A stretch of 8,448 bases of DNA from Acidimicrobiaceae bacterium. GTDB lineage: Bacteria; Actinomycetota; Acidimicrobiia; Acidimicrobiales; Palsa-688. The notes below the pieces were generated by a model, which saw nothing but the letters and a program-made list of their open reading frames with translations, made no database searches and had not been told where the DNA came from. Location of the stretch: assembly GCA_030838025.1 (NCBI GenBank), contig JAUTXM010000076.1, positions 1 through 8,448 of the forward strand, given 5' to 3'. Positions 1 to 6,645 of the stretch are shown here, one piece after another. Both the position numbers and the translations under genes were made by a program. Position 1 is the first letter of the stretch. The number at the start of each line of letters is the position of its first letter.

Positions 1-1
1 G

Positions 2-2029
2 CCCCAGCCCAGCCCCACGGAGTCCATCGCCCCGTCCCCCCAGCACAGCCCGCCGCCAGAACCGGACACCCCCACCCCCGAGCCCAGTCCGCCCGAACCC
101 GCCGCCGAACTGCCCCAGTCCCCACCACTACCTGAGCCCAGCCCGACGGACTCCATCGCCCCGGCCCCCCAGCCCAGCCCGCTGCCGGAACCGGACACCC
201 AAACCGCCGATCCCGGCCCTCCAGCACCAATCTCCGAGGCTTCCGAAGTCAGCTCGCTGATATATGTCGAACAGACTCCCGCAGGCAGCGCATCGGATCC
301 GAGCGCTCCGGTCGAAGAATCGGGTACCCCACGGGCGACGACGGACCTCCTGGTCGAACCGTCCGGGCAGGAAACAAGTAGTGAGGATGCCGAAGCCAGC
401 GCCTCGGTCCGAGAGCCCGTGGAGTTGTCGGAGCCGAGTTCGCCGGTCGCCGGGTCAACCCGCCCCGACGAACCAGCCGAAGACGCAGCCACGCTCCCGC
501 AGCCAGACGCCGCCCTTGAGACAGTCGAGCCTGCTCCAGTGCAAGGCACCGTCGAGGAGAACCAACGCCCGCCAACCCAACCTGTCTCAGAACCAAACGC
601 TTACGAACCGGTGGCCGCGCCAAGCGACGAGGCACTTCACACACCCGGACCCGTTGCATCCGAAGCAGGCGCTCTGGCTGTCACGCGGGACGAATCCTCG
701 TCGGTAACCGACCAGGTCTCCGAAGACACCACTATCGGTGCCGATGCTGGGGCGGCAACAGCGAACGAAGGTGCTCCTGTTACGCCCGAGGTCGAGGCAG
801 CTCCCGAATTGTCTTGGGACGACGCGGTCGGCATCCAACCGCTTGACCTGCCGACGACGGCCACACGTGCCGACGAGGAGCAAACGAGTGAACCGGCGGC
901 ACCGAGCCTGGAAAGGCCGGCTCCATCGTCGACGCCACCGATGGTGGAAGCGGACGGAGTTCCGGCTGGTCCCGAACTGGTCGAAGCGGGTGCATCGGCG
1001 GACGTTCCGCCCGCTCCAACCCAGCAAGCAGGCCCACCTCCGGCGGTGGAAATGTTCGCCGCCCCTCACCTAGAGGTGCCGCCGCCCCCGGTCAATACTC
1101 CCCTCTTCCCACCCCCCTCAACTTCGGGACCCGACGCGGCCGCACCCGCGATTGAGCCAACCCGCTCATTCCAGATCCCCTCGCTCAGCCCTCCCCCACC
1201 TCCGCCTCCTCCTCCGGCCAAACCCGCCACGACAGCGCCAGTCCCGACGCCCCCACCACCGGTTCCGACGCCGACCGCAGCGCCCCCGTCACCCGTCGTG
1301 CCGACTTCAGTTCCCGGCGCGGCGCCCGCCGCGCCGGGACCAACCCAACCGGCACCGAACCCACCCGCCCCATCAACCGCCACACAGGCGCCCATCGAAT
1401 CGCCGCCCGTCGTATCGCTTCCTTCACAGTCACTCGAACCCTCGGGTGCACCGCGGCTCGCGTCCGAGCCGCCAGCCAACCTCACCCCTACGCTCAAGGG
1501 GGCTCCTCCCTCACCACCCACCGAGCCGACTCGGGGACCGGCGCCCGAGATGCATTCTCAGCCCCCGGTCGGAGCGCCGACTGGCGCCCCGACCCAGTCT
1601 CGTCCGGTTGCTCGAGCTTCGTTGCGCGCCGCCGCTCCACCCATCCCAGCCCAAGCGCCGCCGCGTCGTGGCTCGCCGCGGCCGCCCATGCCCGGCGCAA
1701 TGGGCGCGCCGCCGCTGGCCGGGCCAGGACGAGGCGCGGTGGCCGTCGGCGGCGTTACCGGTCCCGCGGGGGCCGGGGGCACGGTCGCACTACCCACACG
1801 ACCGGGTCAACAAGCCCAACGACCGCGTGGCACGCGGCCTGGCGGCGCCACTCGTCCCCACAGCACCGAAAGCCGCCGCCTCCGCGACCCGATCACCGTG
1901 TGGCGCCGGGTCCGATCAGCGTTCGAACTCGTGCTGACAACCGTGGTGCTCGGCGTCTTGCTGGCCGCCATTTTGGCGGCGGCAATCGGCGCGGTCGTCA
2001 TCGCCCTCCAACACGCCCTGAACGGCTGA
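2..2029 (+). CDS. Proline-rich, tail-anchored membrane protein (C-terminal 675 residues, 5' end outside window)
   Basis: The reading frame is already open at position 2 and stays open to TGA at 2027-2029, so the true start lies left of the window; the GTG at 419 is only an internal codon. The visible part is low-complexity: residues 1-70 are Pro/Ser/Glu-rich with an internal duplication, about 70-350 are acidic and rich in Ala, Pro, Glu and Thr, and about 350-530 are strongly proline-rich, including a run of nine prolines near nt 1194-1220. A Gly/Ala-rich block and a basic Arg/Pro stretch follow. One hydrophobic helix lies at about 641-669 (FELVLTTVVLGVLLAAILAA), leaving a six-residue tail. 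The layout suggests a large disordered domain held by a C-terminal membrane anchor. I recognise no catalytic domain and no family; an N-terminal domain may lie outside the window. The HEAT-repeat gene starts 5 bp downstream, suggesting one transcript. Confidence 0.8.
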   Translation, partial: PQPSPTESIAPSPQHSPPPEPDTPTPEPSPPEPAAELPQSPPLPEPSPTDSIAPAPQPSPLPEPDTQTADPGPPAPISEASEVSSLIYVEQTPAGSASDPSAPVEESGTPRATTDLLVEPSGQETSSEDAEASASVREPVELSEPSSPVAGSTRPDEPAEDAATLPQPDAALETVEPAPVQGTVEENQRPPTQPVSEPNAYEPVAAPSDEALHTPGPVASEAGALAVTRDESSSVTDQVSEDTTIGADAGAATANEGAPVTPEVEAAPELSWDDAVGIQPLDLPTTATRADEEQTSEPAAPSLERPAPSSTPPMVEADGVPAGPELVEAGASADVPPAPTQQAGPPPAVEMFAAPHLEVPPPPVNTPLFPPPSTSGPDAAAPAIEPTRSFQIPSLSPPPPPPPPPAKPATTAPVPTPPPPVPTPTAAPPSPVVPTSVPGAAPAAPGPTQPAPNPPAPSTATQAPIESPPVVSLPSQSLEPSGAPRLASEPPANLTPTLKGAPPSPPTEPTRGPAPEMHSQPPVGAPTGAPTQSRPVARASLRAAAPPIPAQAPPRRGSPRPPMPGAMGAPPLAGPGRGAVAVGGVTGPAGAGGTVALPTRPGQQAQRPRGTRPGGATRPHSTESRRLRDPITVWRRVRSAFELVLTTVVLGVLLAAILAAAIGAVVIALQHALNG
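5..205 (+). repeat. In-frame 24-codon duplication, 129-bp period, in the proline-rich gene
   Basis: Residues 2-25 (nt 5-76) and 45-68 (nt 134-205) of the visible protein are near copies, 18 of 24 residues identical by eye, sharing the core SP-T-(E/D)-SIAP and PEPDT. The offset is 129 bp, exactly 43 codons, so the frame is kept. The copies may be the last units of a longer array beginning left of the window. Confidence 0.8.
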
Positions 2030-2034
2030 ACCGG

Positions 2035-2637
2035 GTGGCGAAGAGCAAGGTCACAGACATCGTCGCCCGCCGGCGCAAGATAGCGGTCGCGGGGTTCACG
2101 GGCGACGAAGTCGTGGCCCGTGAAGGACTTGTCGATCCCGCGGGCGACGTCCGGGCGACCGCCCTGGGAGCGCTCCTGCGAATGGGGCACCTGACCGTCG
2201 GCGATATTGAGGCAGCTCTCTCGGACGATGACGCCGCCGTGCGCCGGCGAGCGTGCGAAGTCAGCGCGGTGCTGCCGGTGGCGGGCGTCGCCGCCGCACT
2301 GACGGACTCCGATCCCCTTGTCGTGGAGGCGGCATGTTTCGCGCTTGGGGAGCGAGGGGTCGAGACGGAGGGAGCTGCGGTCGCGGCATTGTCCGGCGTG
2401 GCGACCGGCCACTCGGATCCCTTGTGTCGAGAAGCGGCGATCGCGGCGCTCGGAGCAATCGGCGACCAGGCTGGTCTCAGCGCGATCCTGGCGGCGATGG
2501 AGGACAAGCCCGCGGTCCGACGGCGAGCCGTGATCGCGCTGGCGCCCTTCGAGGGTCCGGCGGTGGAGGAAGCGCTCGCCAAAGCGCTCACGGACCGCGA
2601 TTGGCAAGTCCGCCAAGCGGCTGAAGACCTCTCGTAG
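2035..2637 (+). CDS. HEAT-repeat protein (PBS-lyase-type HEAT repeats)
   Basis: A 200-residue protein starting with GTG at 2035, five bases after the stop of the proline-rich gene; I prefer this start because the frame further upstream lies inside that gene. After about 35 N-terminal residues come five to six helical repeats of about 30 residues, each with a D-x-(D/A)-x-x-V-R-R/E-x-A-x-x-A-L pattern: for example around DPAGDVRATALGALL, SDDDAAVRRRACEV, DKPAVRRRAVIAL and a final half repeat TDRDWQVRQAAEDL. HEAT repeats form curved scaffolds that bind proteins; relatives also occur as phycobilin lyases, but nothing here suggests pigment work. No signal peptide or membrane segment is visible, so it is probably cytoplasmic. 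Tight coupling to the upstream gene suggests the two products act together, perhaps this one docking on the membrane-anchored partner (inference). No strong Shine-Dalgarno is visible. Confidence 0.85.
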   Translation: MAKSKVTDIVARRRKIAVAGFTGDEVVAREGLVDPAGDVRATALGALLRMGHLTVGDIEAALSDDDAAVRRRACEVSAVLPVAGVAAALTDSDPLVVEAACFALGERGVETEGAAVAALSGVATGHSDPLCREAAIAALGAIGDQAGLSAILAAMEDKPAVRRRAVIALAPFEGPAVEEALAKALTDRDWQVRQAAEDLS

Positions 2638-2770
2638 ACGCCGGGCCGCGGACCAGGCGGACCCAGTCCCGCCAACGCCGGCTCGCTCAGATCCAGAGCG
2701 CAGCGCGAATCGACGTATCGTCGTCACCGCGGCGCTCGCCACAGCGCTCATCACACAACGCGAACTACAA

Positions 2771-2777
2771 AGAAGGA
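2771..2777 (+). promoter_or_regulatory. Ribosome binding site deciding a TTG start
   Basis: AGAAGGA lies five bases before TTG 2783 and is the only good Shine-Dalgarno near the start of the oxidoreductase frame. It supports the rare TTG start there. No ATG or GTG lies nearby in that frame. Confidence 0.65.
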
Positions 2778-2782
2778 CGCTC

Positions 2783-3424
2783 TTGTCGAGGATTGTCGTC
2801 TTCGGTGCCGCCGGTAAGGCGGGATCTCGAATCGTCTCCGAAGCCGCGGCGCGCGGTCATGACGTCGTGGCCGTCGCCCGACACACGGAGTCGCTGGGTG
2901 ATCTTCCCCCGGGCGCGGTCGCTGCGTCTGGAGACTCGACGTCGCCGGACGCGATCAGGAATTTGGTGCCTGGGGCCGACGCCGTCGTCGTTGCCGTCAA
3001 CGGCCCCGGGAACGTTCTTTGGCGTGACGCCGCCCAGGCATTGGTCGAGACGATCTCGACGCTCCCCGAGCCGCGCCCGCGCATCATTCACATGGGTTCA
3101 GGCGCAACGCTGCTGTTGCCCGACGGGACCCGTCCGCTCGACAGCCCAGGCTTTCCCGCCCAGTTCATGGACGTGGCGACCGGGCAGGCAGCCGCGCTTG
3201 ACTACTACCGGAGCTCCCAGGGCGTCGAGTGGACCTACTTTTCCCCGCCACCGCTCGAGTTCGGCCCGGGTGAGCGCAGAGGCCACTACCGGACGGGACT
3301 GGACCATCCGGTCACCGACGCCGACGGTCGCGCCGTGCTGTCGTACGAGGACTTTGCGGTCGCCTTGGTCGACGAGATCGAGCAGGGGCGGTTCCTGAAC
3401 ACCCGTTTCACGGCCGGCTACTGA
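2783..3424 (+). CDS. NAD(P)-dependent oxidoreductase, NAD(P)H-binding (YwnB/NmrA-like) family
   Basis: A 213-residue, single-domain Rossmann protein starting at TTG 2783. The N-terminus IVVFGAAGKAGSRIV carries the nucleotide-binding G-x-x-G-x-x-G motif (G8, G11, G14) right after the first strand, followed by the second strand DVVAVAR. The acidic loop, the PGADAVVVAVNG strand and the C-terminal block SYEDFAVALVDEIEQ...RFTAGY are typical of the atypical short-chain dehydrogenase group that includes YwnB-like putative NADH-flavin reductases. No Tyr-x-x-x-Lys catalytic pair of classical short-chain dehydrogenases is evident. The protein is probably soluble; its substrate cannot be read from sequence. 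It lies 145 bp behind the HEAT-repeat gene and converges with the DUF4166 gene, with 7 bp between stop codons. The length is usual for the family. Confidence 0.88.
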   Translation: MSRIVVFGAAGKAGSRIVSEAAARGHDVVAVARHTESLGDLPPGAVAASGDSTSPDAIRNLVPGADAVVVAVNGPGNVLWRDAAQALVETISTLPEPRPRIIHMGSGATLLLPDGTRPLDSPGFPAQFMDVATGQAAALDYYRSSQGVEWTYFSPPPLEFGPGERRGHYRTGLDHPVTDADGRAVLSYEDFAVALVDEIEQGRFLNTRFTAGY

Positions 3425-3431
3425 CCGGTCG

Positions 3432-4112
3432 TCACTCCCGGGCTTCCTCGCGGAGGGGCCGGACATCGAGGGGGATGTCCTCGGGAAAGCATGGCTTCTC
3501 GGTGACCGTGAAGCCGCCGCGGTAGCCAAAAAGCGGGCCGAACACCCGGTTGGTCACCGTCACCTCGATTCGGAACTGTTGCGTCGCCTCGTCCCACCAC
3601 TCCCGCACCTCCGCGACGCCCGACAGAACCATGGGGAACCGGAAGGCCACCCGCCCCTCGTAGAACCGCTGCTCCCCGGTGCGGATGCACATGGCCCCTT
3701 CGTCGTCGACCGAGCAGTGGATGTCCACCGCGAGGTGCTGATGCGTACCGAGATAGTCGATGACCAGGTTCCGGGACTGGCTGAGGACCATGGTGGCGTC
3801 GAAGCAACGGTAACGACGGCGCAGCTTGAACCGGCGCGCCCAGGTCACCGTTTCCCGACCGAAGCCGTCGACGTAGGCGTAGTTGGAGATGGTGAAGGGC
3901 ACATCGGAGCCCCGGGTCGGGAACAGCACCCGTCGAGTGGATCCGAGAAGGAGGAACGGCAGCGTCCACCAAGGACCGCGCCATATTTCGTCCATCACAC
4001 CCCTGCCGACTTGGCAGACACCATCTTCAGAGGAGAATCCGAAGCGCCACTGAATCTTCGGGTGGAGGCGGTTGAACTCGCCGCCCAATGCCTGCTGGTA
4101 AATCGAACTCAT
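3432..4112 (-). CDS. DUF4166 domain-containing protein
   Basis: A 226-residue protein whose whole length resembles DUF4166, the domain also found at the C-terminus of Bacillus YndJ. The N-terminus SIYQQALGGEFNRLHPKIQWRF matches the family's opening (a short helix, then L-H-P), followed by G-x-G-V-M-D-E-I-W, a conserved F-P-x-R-G segment, an R-x-F motif in the centre and a C-terminal GPLFGYRGGF segment. The biochemical function is unknown. One hydrophobic stretch (WWTLPFLLLG, about residues 47-56) is too short and mixed to call as a membrane span. Its ATG (4112-4110) overlaps the TGA of the SRPBCC-DoxX gene by four bases (ATGA), so translational coupling is likely, which fits the lack of its own Shine-Dalgarno. 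Confidence 0.85.
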   Translation of the reverse strand: MSSIYQQALGGEFNRLHPKIQWRFGFSSEDGVCQVGRGVMDEIWRGPWWTLPFLLLGSTRRVLFPTRGSDVPFTISNYAYVDGFGRETVTWARRFKLRRRYRCFDATMVLSQSRNLVIDYLGTHQHLAVDIHCSVDDEGAMCIRTGEQRFYEGRVAFRFPMVLSGVAEVREWWDEATQQFRIEVTVTNRVFGPLFGYRGGFTVTEKPCFPEDIPLDVRPLREEARE

Positions 4113-5044
4113 GGGAGGTCGCCGACGTCAGGCTGGCGATCCGGTGCGGTCCTGAGCGGGAGCCGCCCCGACGGACGGCCGTCGTGGGTCGCCAGCGCGA
4201 CCGCGGCCAGAGCGGTCATGGCCCAGTTCAGCGACGCCGGGTTGAACGCCCGAGCGAACAAGCTGCGGTCAGTCGTGGCGGCCGCGGCGGTGAGCACCGG
4301 CATGGCCAAAGCGGTGGCCGCGAACGGCCAGCGGTGTCGAGCCCCGACAATCGTCATCGCGCCGAGCAACACCTCGGCCGCGCCCGCAGTACGCACCGCG
4401 GTCCTTGCCCGGGATTCCGACATTCCGAAGCGCTGCCATATCGACACCTCGCCGGGATCGACTCTCCAGAGTTTCGGCACCAGGCCCTGGTACAGCCATA
4501 CCCCGCTCAGGCCGGCGACGGCCGCGGCGTGGGCGATCGCCTGATCACGAGCTCGCTCGGGCGGGAGTCCCTGTTCGAGCCAAAGGCGAAGGCGATCGAA
4601 GCTCCAAGCCGTCGCCCAGCCGAACAGTGGGCGAAAGATCCGACGATCAACGGTCTCGCCCAGCGCACCCCACCGGGTCCGGTAGTCGTATCGGGTGAGG
4701 AAGCGGATCCCGTCCTCGGTCGGCACATAGCGCCAGTAGCCCGCTCCGGCCTCGATGAGCGAGCGCTTGTCGTCGGCCCAATACCGCAGACCCGACCATC
4801 GCGAGCCGTCGGCTCGGTCTCGGTCGCCCAATGACTCACCGGTGCCGGCGACGACGACGCCCGGCGCGACTCTCGTGGCGTAGGTGAAACGTTGCGGTTC
4901 GCCGGCAACCAGCGGGAGATACTCGATACTGCCGAAGCGGACGTCCCAGCGCTGATGTTGACCCGGCTCCTGCGTCGCCGCCCACAACGCCTCCATTGGC
5001 GCCCGGATCCGAGACTCGACGTAGATGGGGCGGCGCCGGGTCAC
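4109..5044 (-). CDS. SRPBCC-DoxX-like fusion protein
   Basis: A 311-residue protein with two parts. Residues about 5-155 look like an SRPBCC (START/polyketide cyclase-like) ligand-binding fold: it opens YVESRIRAPMEALWAATQEP with a W-D-x-R-F strand, and ends with a long amphipathic helix SFDRLRLWLEQG. Residues about 170-287 hold four hydrophobic segments (near 168-190, 216-235, 239-258, 268-286) with the DoxX-like pattern W-L-Y-Q-G-L-V-P-K-L-W, then G-A-A-E-V-L-L-G. The product is probably an inner-membrane protein with a cytoplasmic lipid- or ligand-binding domain; no substrate is known. The start is GTG 5044, the only start in the frame before an upstream stop at about 5086; its context GGGAGGTGA itself resembles a Shine-Dalgarno, so a shorter product is possible. 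It is coupled to the DUF4166 gene and follows the L,D-transpeptidase remnant by 59 bp. Confidence 0.8.
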   Translation of the reverse strand: MTRRRPIYVESRIRAPMEALWAATQEPGQHQRWDVRFGSIEYLPLVAGEPQRFTYATRVAPGVVVAGTGESLGDRDRADGSRWSGLRYWADDKRSLIEAGAGYWRYVPTEDGIRFLTRYDYRTRWGALGETVDRRIFRPLFGWATAWSFDRLRLWLEQGLPPERARDQAIAHAAAVAGLSGVWLYQGLVPKLWRVDPGEVSIWQRFGMSESRARTAVRTAGAAEVLLGAMTIVGARHRWPFAATALAMPVLTAAAATTDRSLFARAFNPASLNWAMTALAAVALATHDGRPSGRLPLRTAPDRQPDVGDLP

Positions 5045-5103
5045 CTCCCGGAGGGTAGATCCTTGGTGGAAGCACCACCGACGTCAGGCCAGTGGTGATC
5101 ACT

Positions 5104-5482
5104 TCACTCGTGGACGATGACCGTGGTCCTGACGGGTATCCGGTTGAACAAGGCCCGAGCCGTATCAAGGGTGACCCGGACGCAGCCATGGCTGGCGGGG
5201 TGCGAATGTACAGATCCGTTTGCCGTGGACGGCATACCCACCGGTGAAATACAGCGGGTAGTAGAGATCTCCCAGCGGCCCGTCGGCCCACCCGGTGAGC
5301 TTTCGCTGCATTTGGAAATGGGCAGGCGGGGTTTGCGCCTTCTGCCGTGTCCCGTCCTAATTCACCAACGAGGAGCGGGTGCCGGGCCCCGCGAAGCCGT
5401 CAGCCGCGTCCTCACGCTGCACCAGGAGATACTCCAGGACCCCAAGTTCGGCCAGCGGTCGGTAGCGATCCGTCGAGCTCAT
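5104..5482 (-). pseudogene. Broken peptidoglycan-binding / L,D-transpeptidase (YkuD) gene
   Basis: Read on the minus strand from ATG 5482, the frame gives a segment ending DGFAGPGTRSSLVN, which resembles the end of a PG_binding_1 domain. It meets an in-frame TAG (5357-5359) and continues DGTRQKAQTPPAHF...LGDLYYPLYFTGGYAVHG, the front half of an L,D-transpeptidase catalytic domain. At the base run near 5219-5221 the frame shifts by one extra base; the next frame carries the active-site block HPASHGCVRV (catalytic Cys in S-H-G-C-V-R) and ends DTARALFNRIPV...VIVHE at TGA 5104-5106. Intact relatives form 3-3 peptidoglycan cross-links outside the membrane. The remnant has an amber stop and a +1 shift, and about 60 residues of the usual linker and early strands seem missing; no signal peptide is visible. 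Either the gene is decaying or the assembly has errors here. Confidence 0.75.
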
Positions 5483-6006
5483 GTGTTTCCGCCCACGCTG
5501 CGGAGTCGGAAAGGCCCTCGGGATCAGCCTCGAAACCGTGCGCCGATACCAACAGATGGGCTAATGGCATGCGGCGTTGGCCTGAGCATCGGTGAACCCG
5601 GCCTCGATGTGGGACATATAGCAGTCCACGTTTGACTTCACCGACTGCTGGTCGTGCCGATACCACAGGACCGCAATCATCACCAGGACGACGAGGACCG
5701 TGATCAGTTCCCGAATCTTCGAAGTTCGGGGCTGCTTGATCCAGTCGCTTAGGACCGGGCACGGGTCCCGACTTTCGGGCGAGGAAGCCGCTCGCCAATA
5801 TCCCTTAGCGCCATCCCCGCGACCTTGCCGGGGATTACTCGATAGGTCGAGCGAGAGTCCGAAAGGATCATGGTTCCAGTTCAGCGCCTACCTTCCTCGC
5901 GGGTGAGCCGACACAGCCGGATCGTGGAGGCACTCGATGTGGTGCGCCAACCCGACCCATTTTGGTATCGCGGTGATCCCTTTGGCTTTCTGCCGTGTCC
6001 CGTCCT
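5340..6006. repeat. 19-bp exact direct repeat, copies at 5340-5358 and 5988-6006
   Basis: The sequence TTCTGCCGTGTCCCGTCCT occurs identically at both positions, 648 bp (216 codons) apart. On the minus strand both copies are read in the same phase and encode DGTRQKA. The first copy lies inside the L,D-transpeptidase remnant. The sequence beyond the core is only loosely alike. Confidence 0.8.
5561..5871 (-). pseudogene. Small single-span membrane protein, apparently frameshifted
   Basis: The minus-strand frame ending at TAG 5561-5563 encodes a convincing protein tail: SDWIKQPRTSKIRELI, a membrane helix (TVLVVLVMIAVLWY), then a tail with two cysteines ending GFTDAQANAACH. The frame is open back to 5887 but has no ATG, GTG or TTG before GTG 5683/ATG 5680, inside the helix. 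ATG 5871 opens a 40-residue peptide in the neighbouring frame (ending at 5749) containing VAGMALRDIGERLPRPKVG. A one-base loss near 5755-5770 would join it to the membrane part as a protein of about 103 residues. This joining is inference. I do not recognise the family. An alternative is a real 39-40 residue peptide starting at 5683 or 5680. Confidence 0.4.
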
Positions 6007-6052
6007 GCCAGGAGAACCCCTCGGATCCGATGCAGACGTGCATGGAGGCCAC
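5888..6052 (-). CDS. Possible 54-residue hypothetical protein carrying the DGTRQKA repeat
   Basis: A short minus-strand frame from GTG 6052 (or ATG 6043) to TAG 5888-5890 encodes a peptide with EGFSWQDGTRQKAKG and a His/Cys-containing stretch VGLAHHIECLHDPAVSAHP. A GGGAA motif lies just upstream of the GTG. It shares its DGTRQKA codons exactly with the L,D-transpeptidase remnant, so it may be a fragment of a duplicated or broken gene. No family is recognised. The opposite strand is also open here, and which strand codes, if either, is uncertain. Confidence 0.25.
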   Translation of the reverse strand: MASMHVCIGSEGFSWQDGTRQKAKGITAIPKWVGLAHHIECLHDPAVSAHPRGR

Positions 6053-6060
6053 GACGTTCC

Positions 6061-6115
6061 CGTCACGTCACGTCACGTCCCGTCACGTCACGTCACGTCA
6101 CGTCCCGTCACGTCA
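6061..6115. repeat. Pentanucleotide tandem repeat, 11 units of CGTCA/CGTCC
   Basis: Eleven consecutive 5-bp units run from 6061 to 6115 in the order A A A C A A A A C A A (last base of CGTCM). Because five is not a multiple of three, the array cycles through frames with a 15-bp codon period, giving (RHV-T/P-S)n in forward frames. It looks like a slippage-prone simple repeat. Length change here would alter the phase of anything read through it. Confidence 0.9.
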
Positions 6116-6226
6116 CGGACTCGGTCCGGACCTGGCTGCCGATGTCGATATCGAATAATCCTGCGCCGACTGCGCAGCAGCGATCGGAGTCGCAGTCGTT
6201 GCAGAAGGATTCGACGGGAGCTTGCC

Positions 6227-6576
6227 GTGGCGGTCGAACTCGGTGCCGGGGCGGCGGTCACGGGAGAAAGGAGACTGGCCGACCCGGCGCCCAACCCGTA
6301 CCTGCTGGTCTCGGGCCCGCTTGCCACGGCGGCCCACGGCATAGACGCCGACATCGACTCCGGTGGGCCGTTCGAGGAGGACATCGGCGGTTTCGACCCC
6401 GCCACTGCCAGCGCCATGCAGGCGCGACGCCTTAGTTGCTTGGCCAACGACGTGCTGGTCGACGCCTTCGCAGCCGCCTGCTATCGCGCCTGGTCGACGG
6501 TCGCCGAGTCGAGGCCGACGACTTCCGGGCTCAGGTCACACCCTGGGAGGTCGAGCACTACCTGGACGAAGCCTGA
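6227..6576 (+). pseudogene. Small acidic hypothetical protein with a probable one-base frameshift
   Basis: GTG 6227 has a good Shine-Dalgarno (GGGAG, six bases upstream). The frame encodes VAVELGAGAAVTGERRLADP, a Gly/Asp-rich segment (GIDADIDSGG, DIGGFDP), then a helix-like LANDVLVDAFAAACYR. Near 6485-6490 the natural continuation moves to another frame, RLVDGRRVEADDFRAQVTPW, and ends YLDEA at TGA 6574-6576; one missing base would give a protein of about 116 residues. In the unshifted frame the sequence turns into Arg/Pro/Gly-rich junk through the 9-bp repeat. No membrane segment or signal is seen, and the family is not recognised. Both halves have the codon character of real coding sequence, which argues for recent damage or a sequencing error. 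Confidence 0.5.
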
Positions 6577-6583
6577 CCGAGGG

Positions 6584-6603
6584 TCTGGTAGGGATCTACC
6601 AGA
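6584..6603. repeat. Perfect 7-bp inverted repeat with 6-nt loop
   Basis: TCTGGTA (6584-6590) and TACCAGA (6597-6603) flank GGGATC. It starts seven bases after the stop of the small acidic gene, where a terminator or an operator might sit. It lacks a T-run and the stem is not very GC-rich, so termination is doubtful. Confidence 0.5.
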
Positions 6604-6645
6604 ACACCGCTTCCAACGGGGACCTACTGGTCAGGGTTGGGCCAC

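Noticed and set aside
1807..2754. 315-residue minus-strand open frame
   Set aside because: It lies antisense to the proline-rich and HEAT genes, its product is Arg-rich without any motif, and such long antisense frames are common in GC-rich DNA.
3418..3984. 188-residue minus-strand frame overlapping the DUF4166 gene
   Set aside because: It is a shifted frame of the DUF4166 gene, whose own frame matches the family from end to end.
5117..5635. 172-residue plus-strand frame
   Set aside because: It is antisense to the L,D-transpeptidase remnant, whose conserved blocks identify the minus strand as the coding one.
5221..6052. Amber recoding: all three internal stops in one minus-strand frame are TAG
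   Set aside because: Three stops of one kind is weak evidence, the segments do not form one recognisable protein, and a frameshift in the same stretch favours decay. No pyrrolysine or suppressor tRNA gene is visible.
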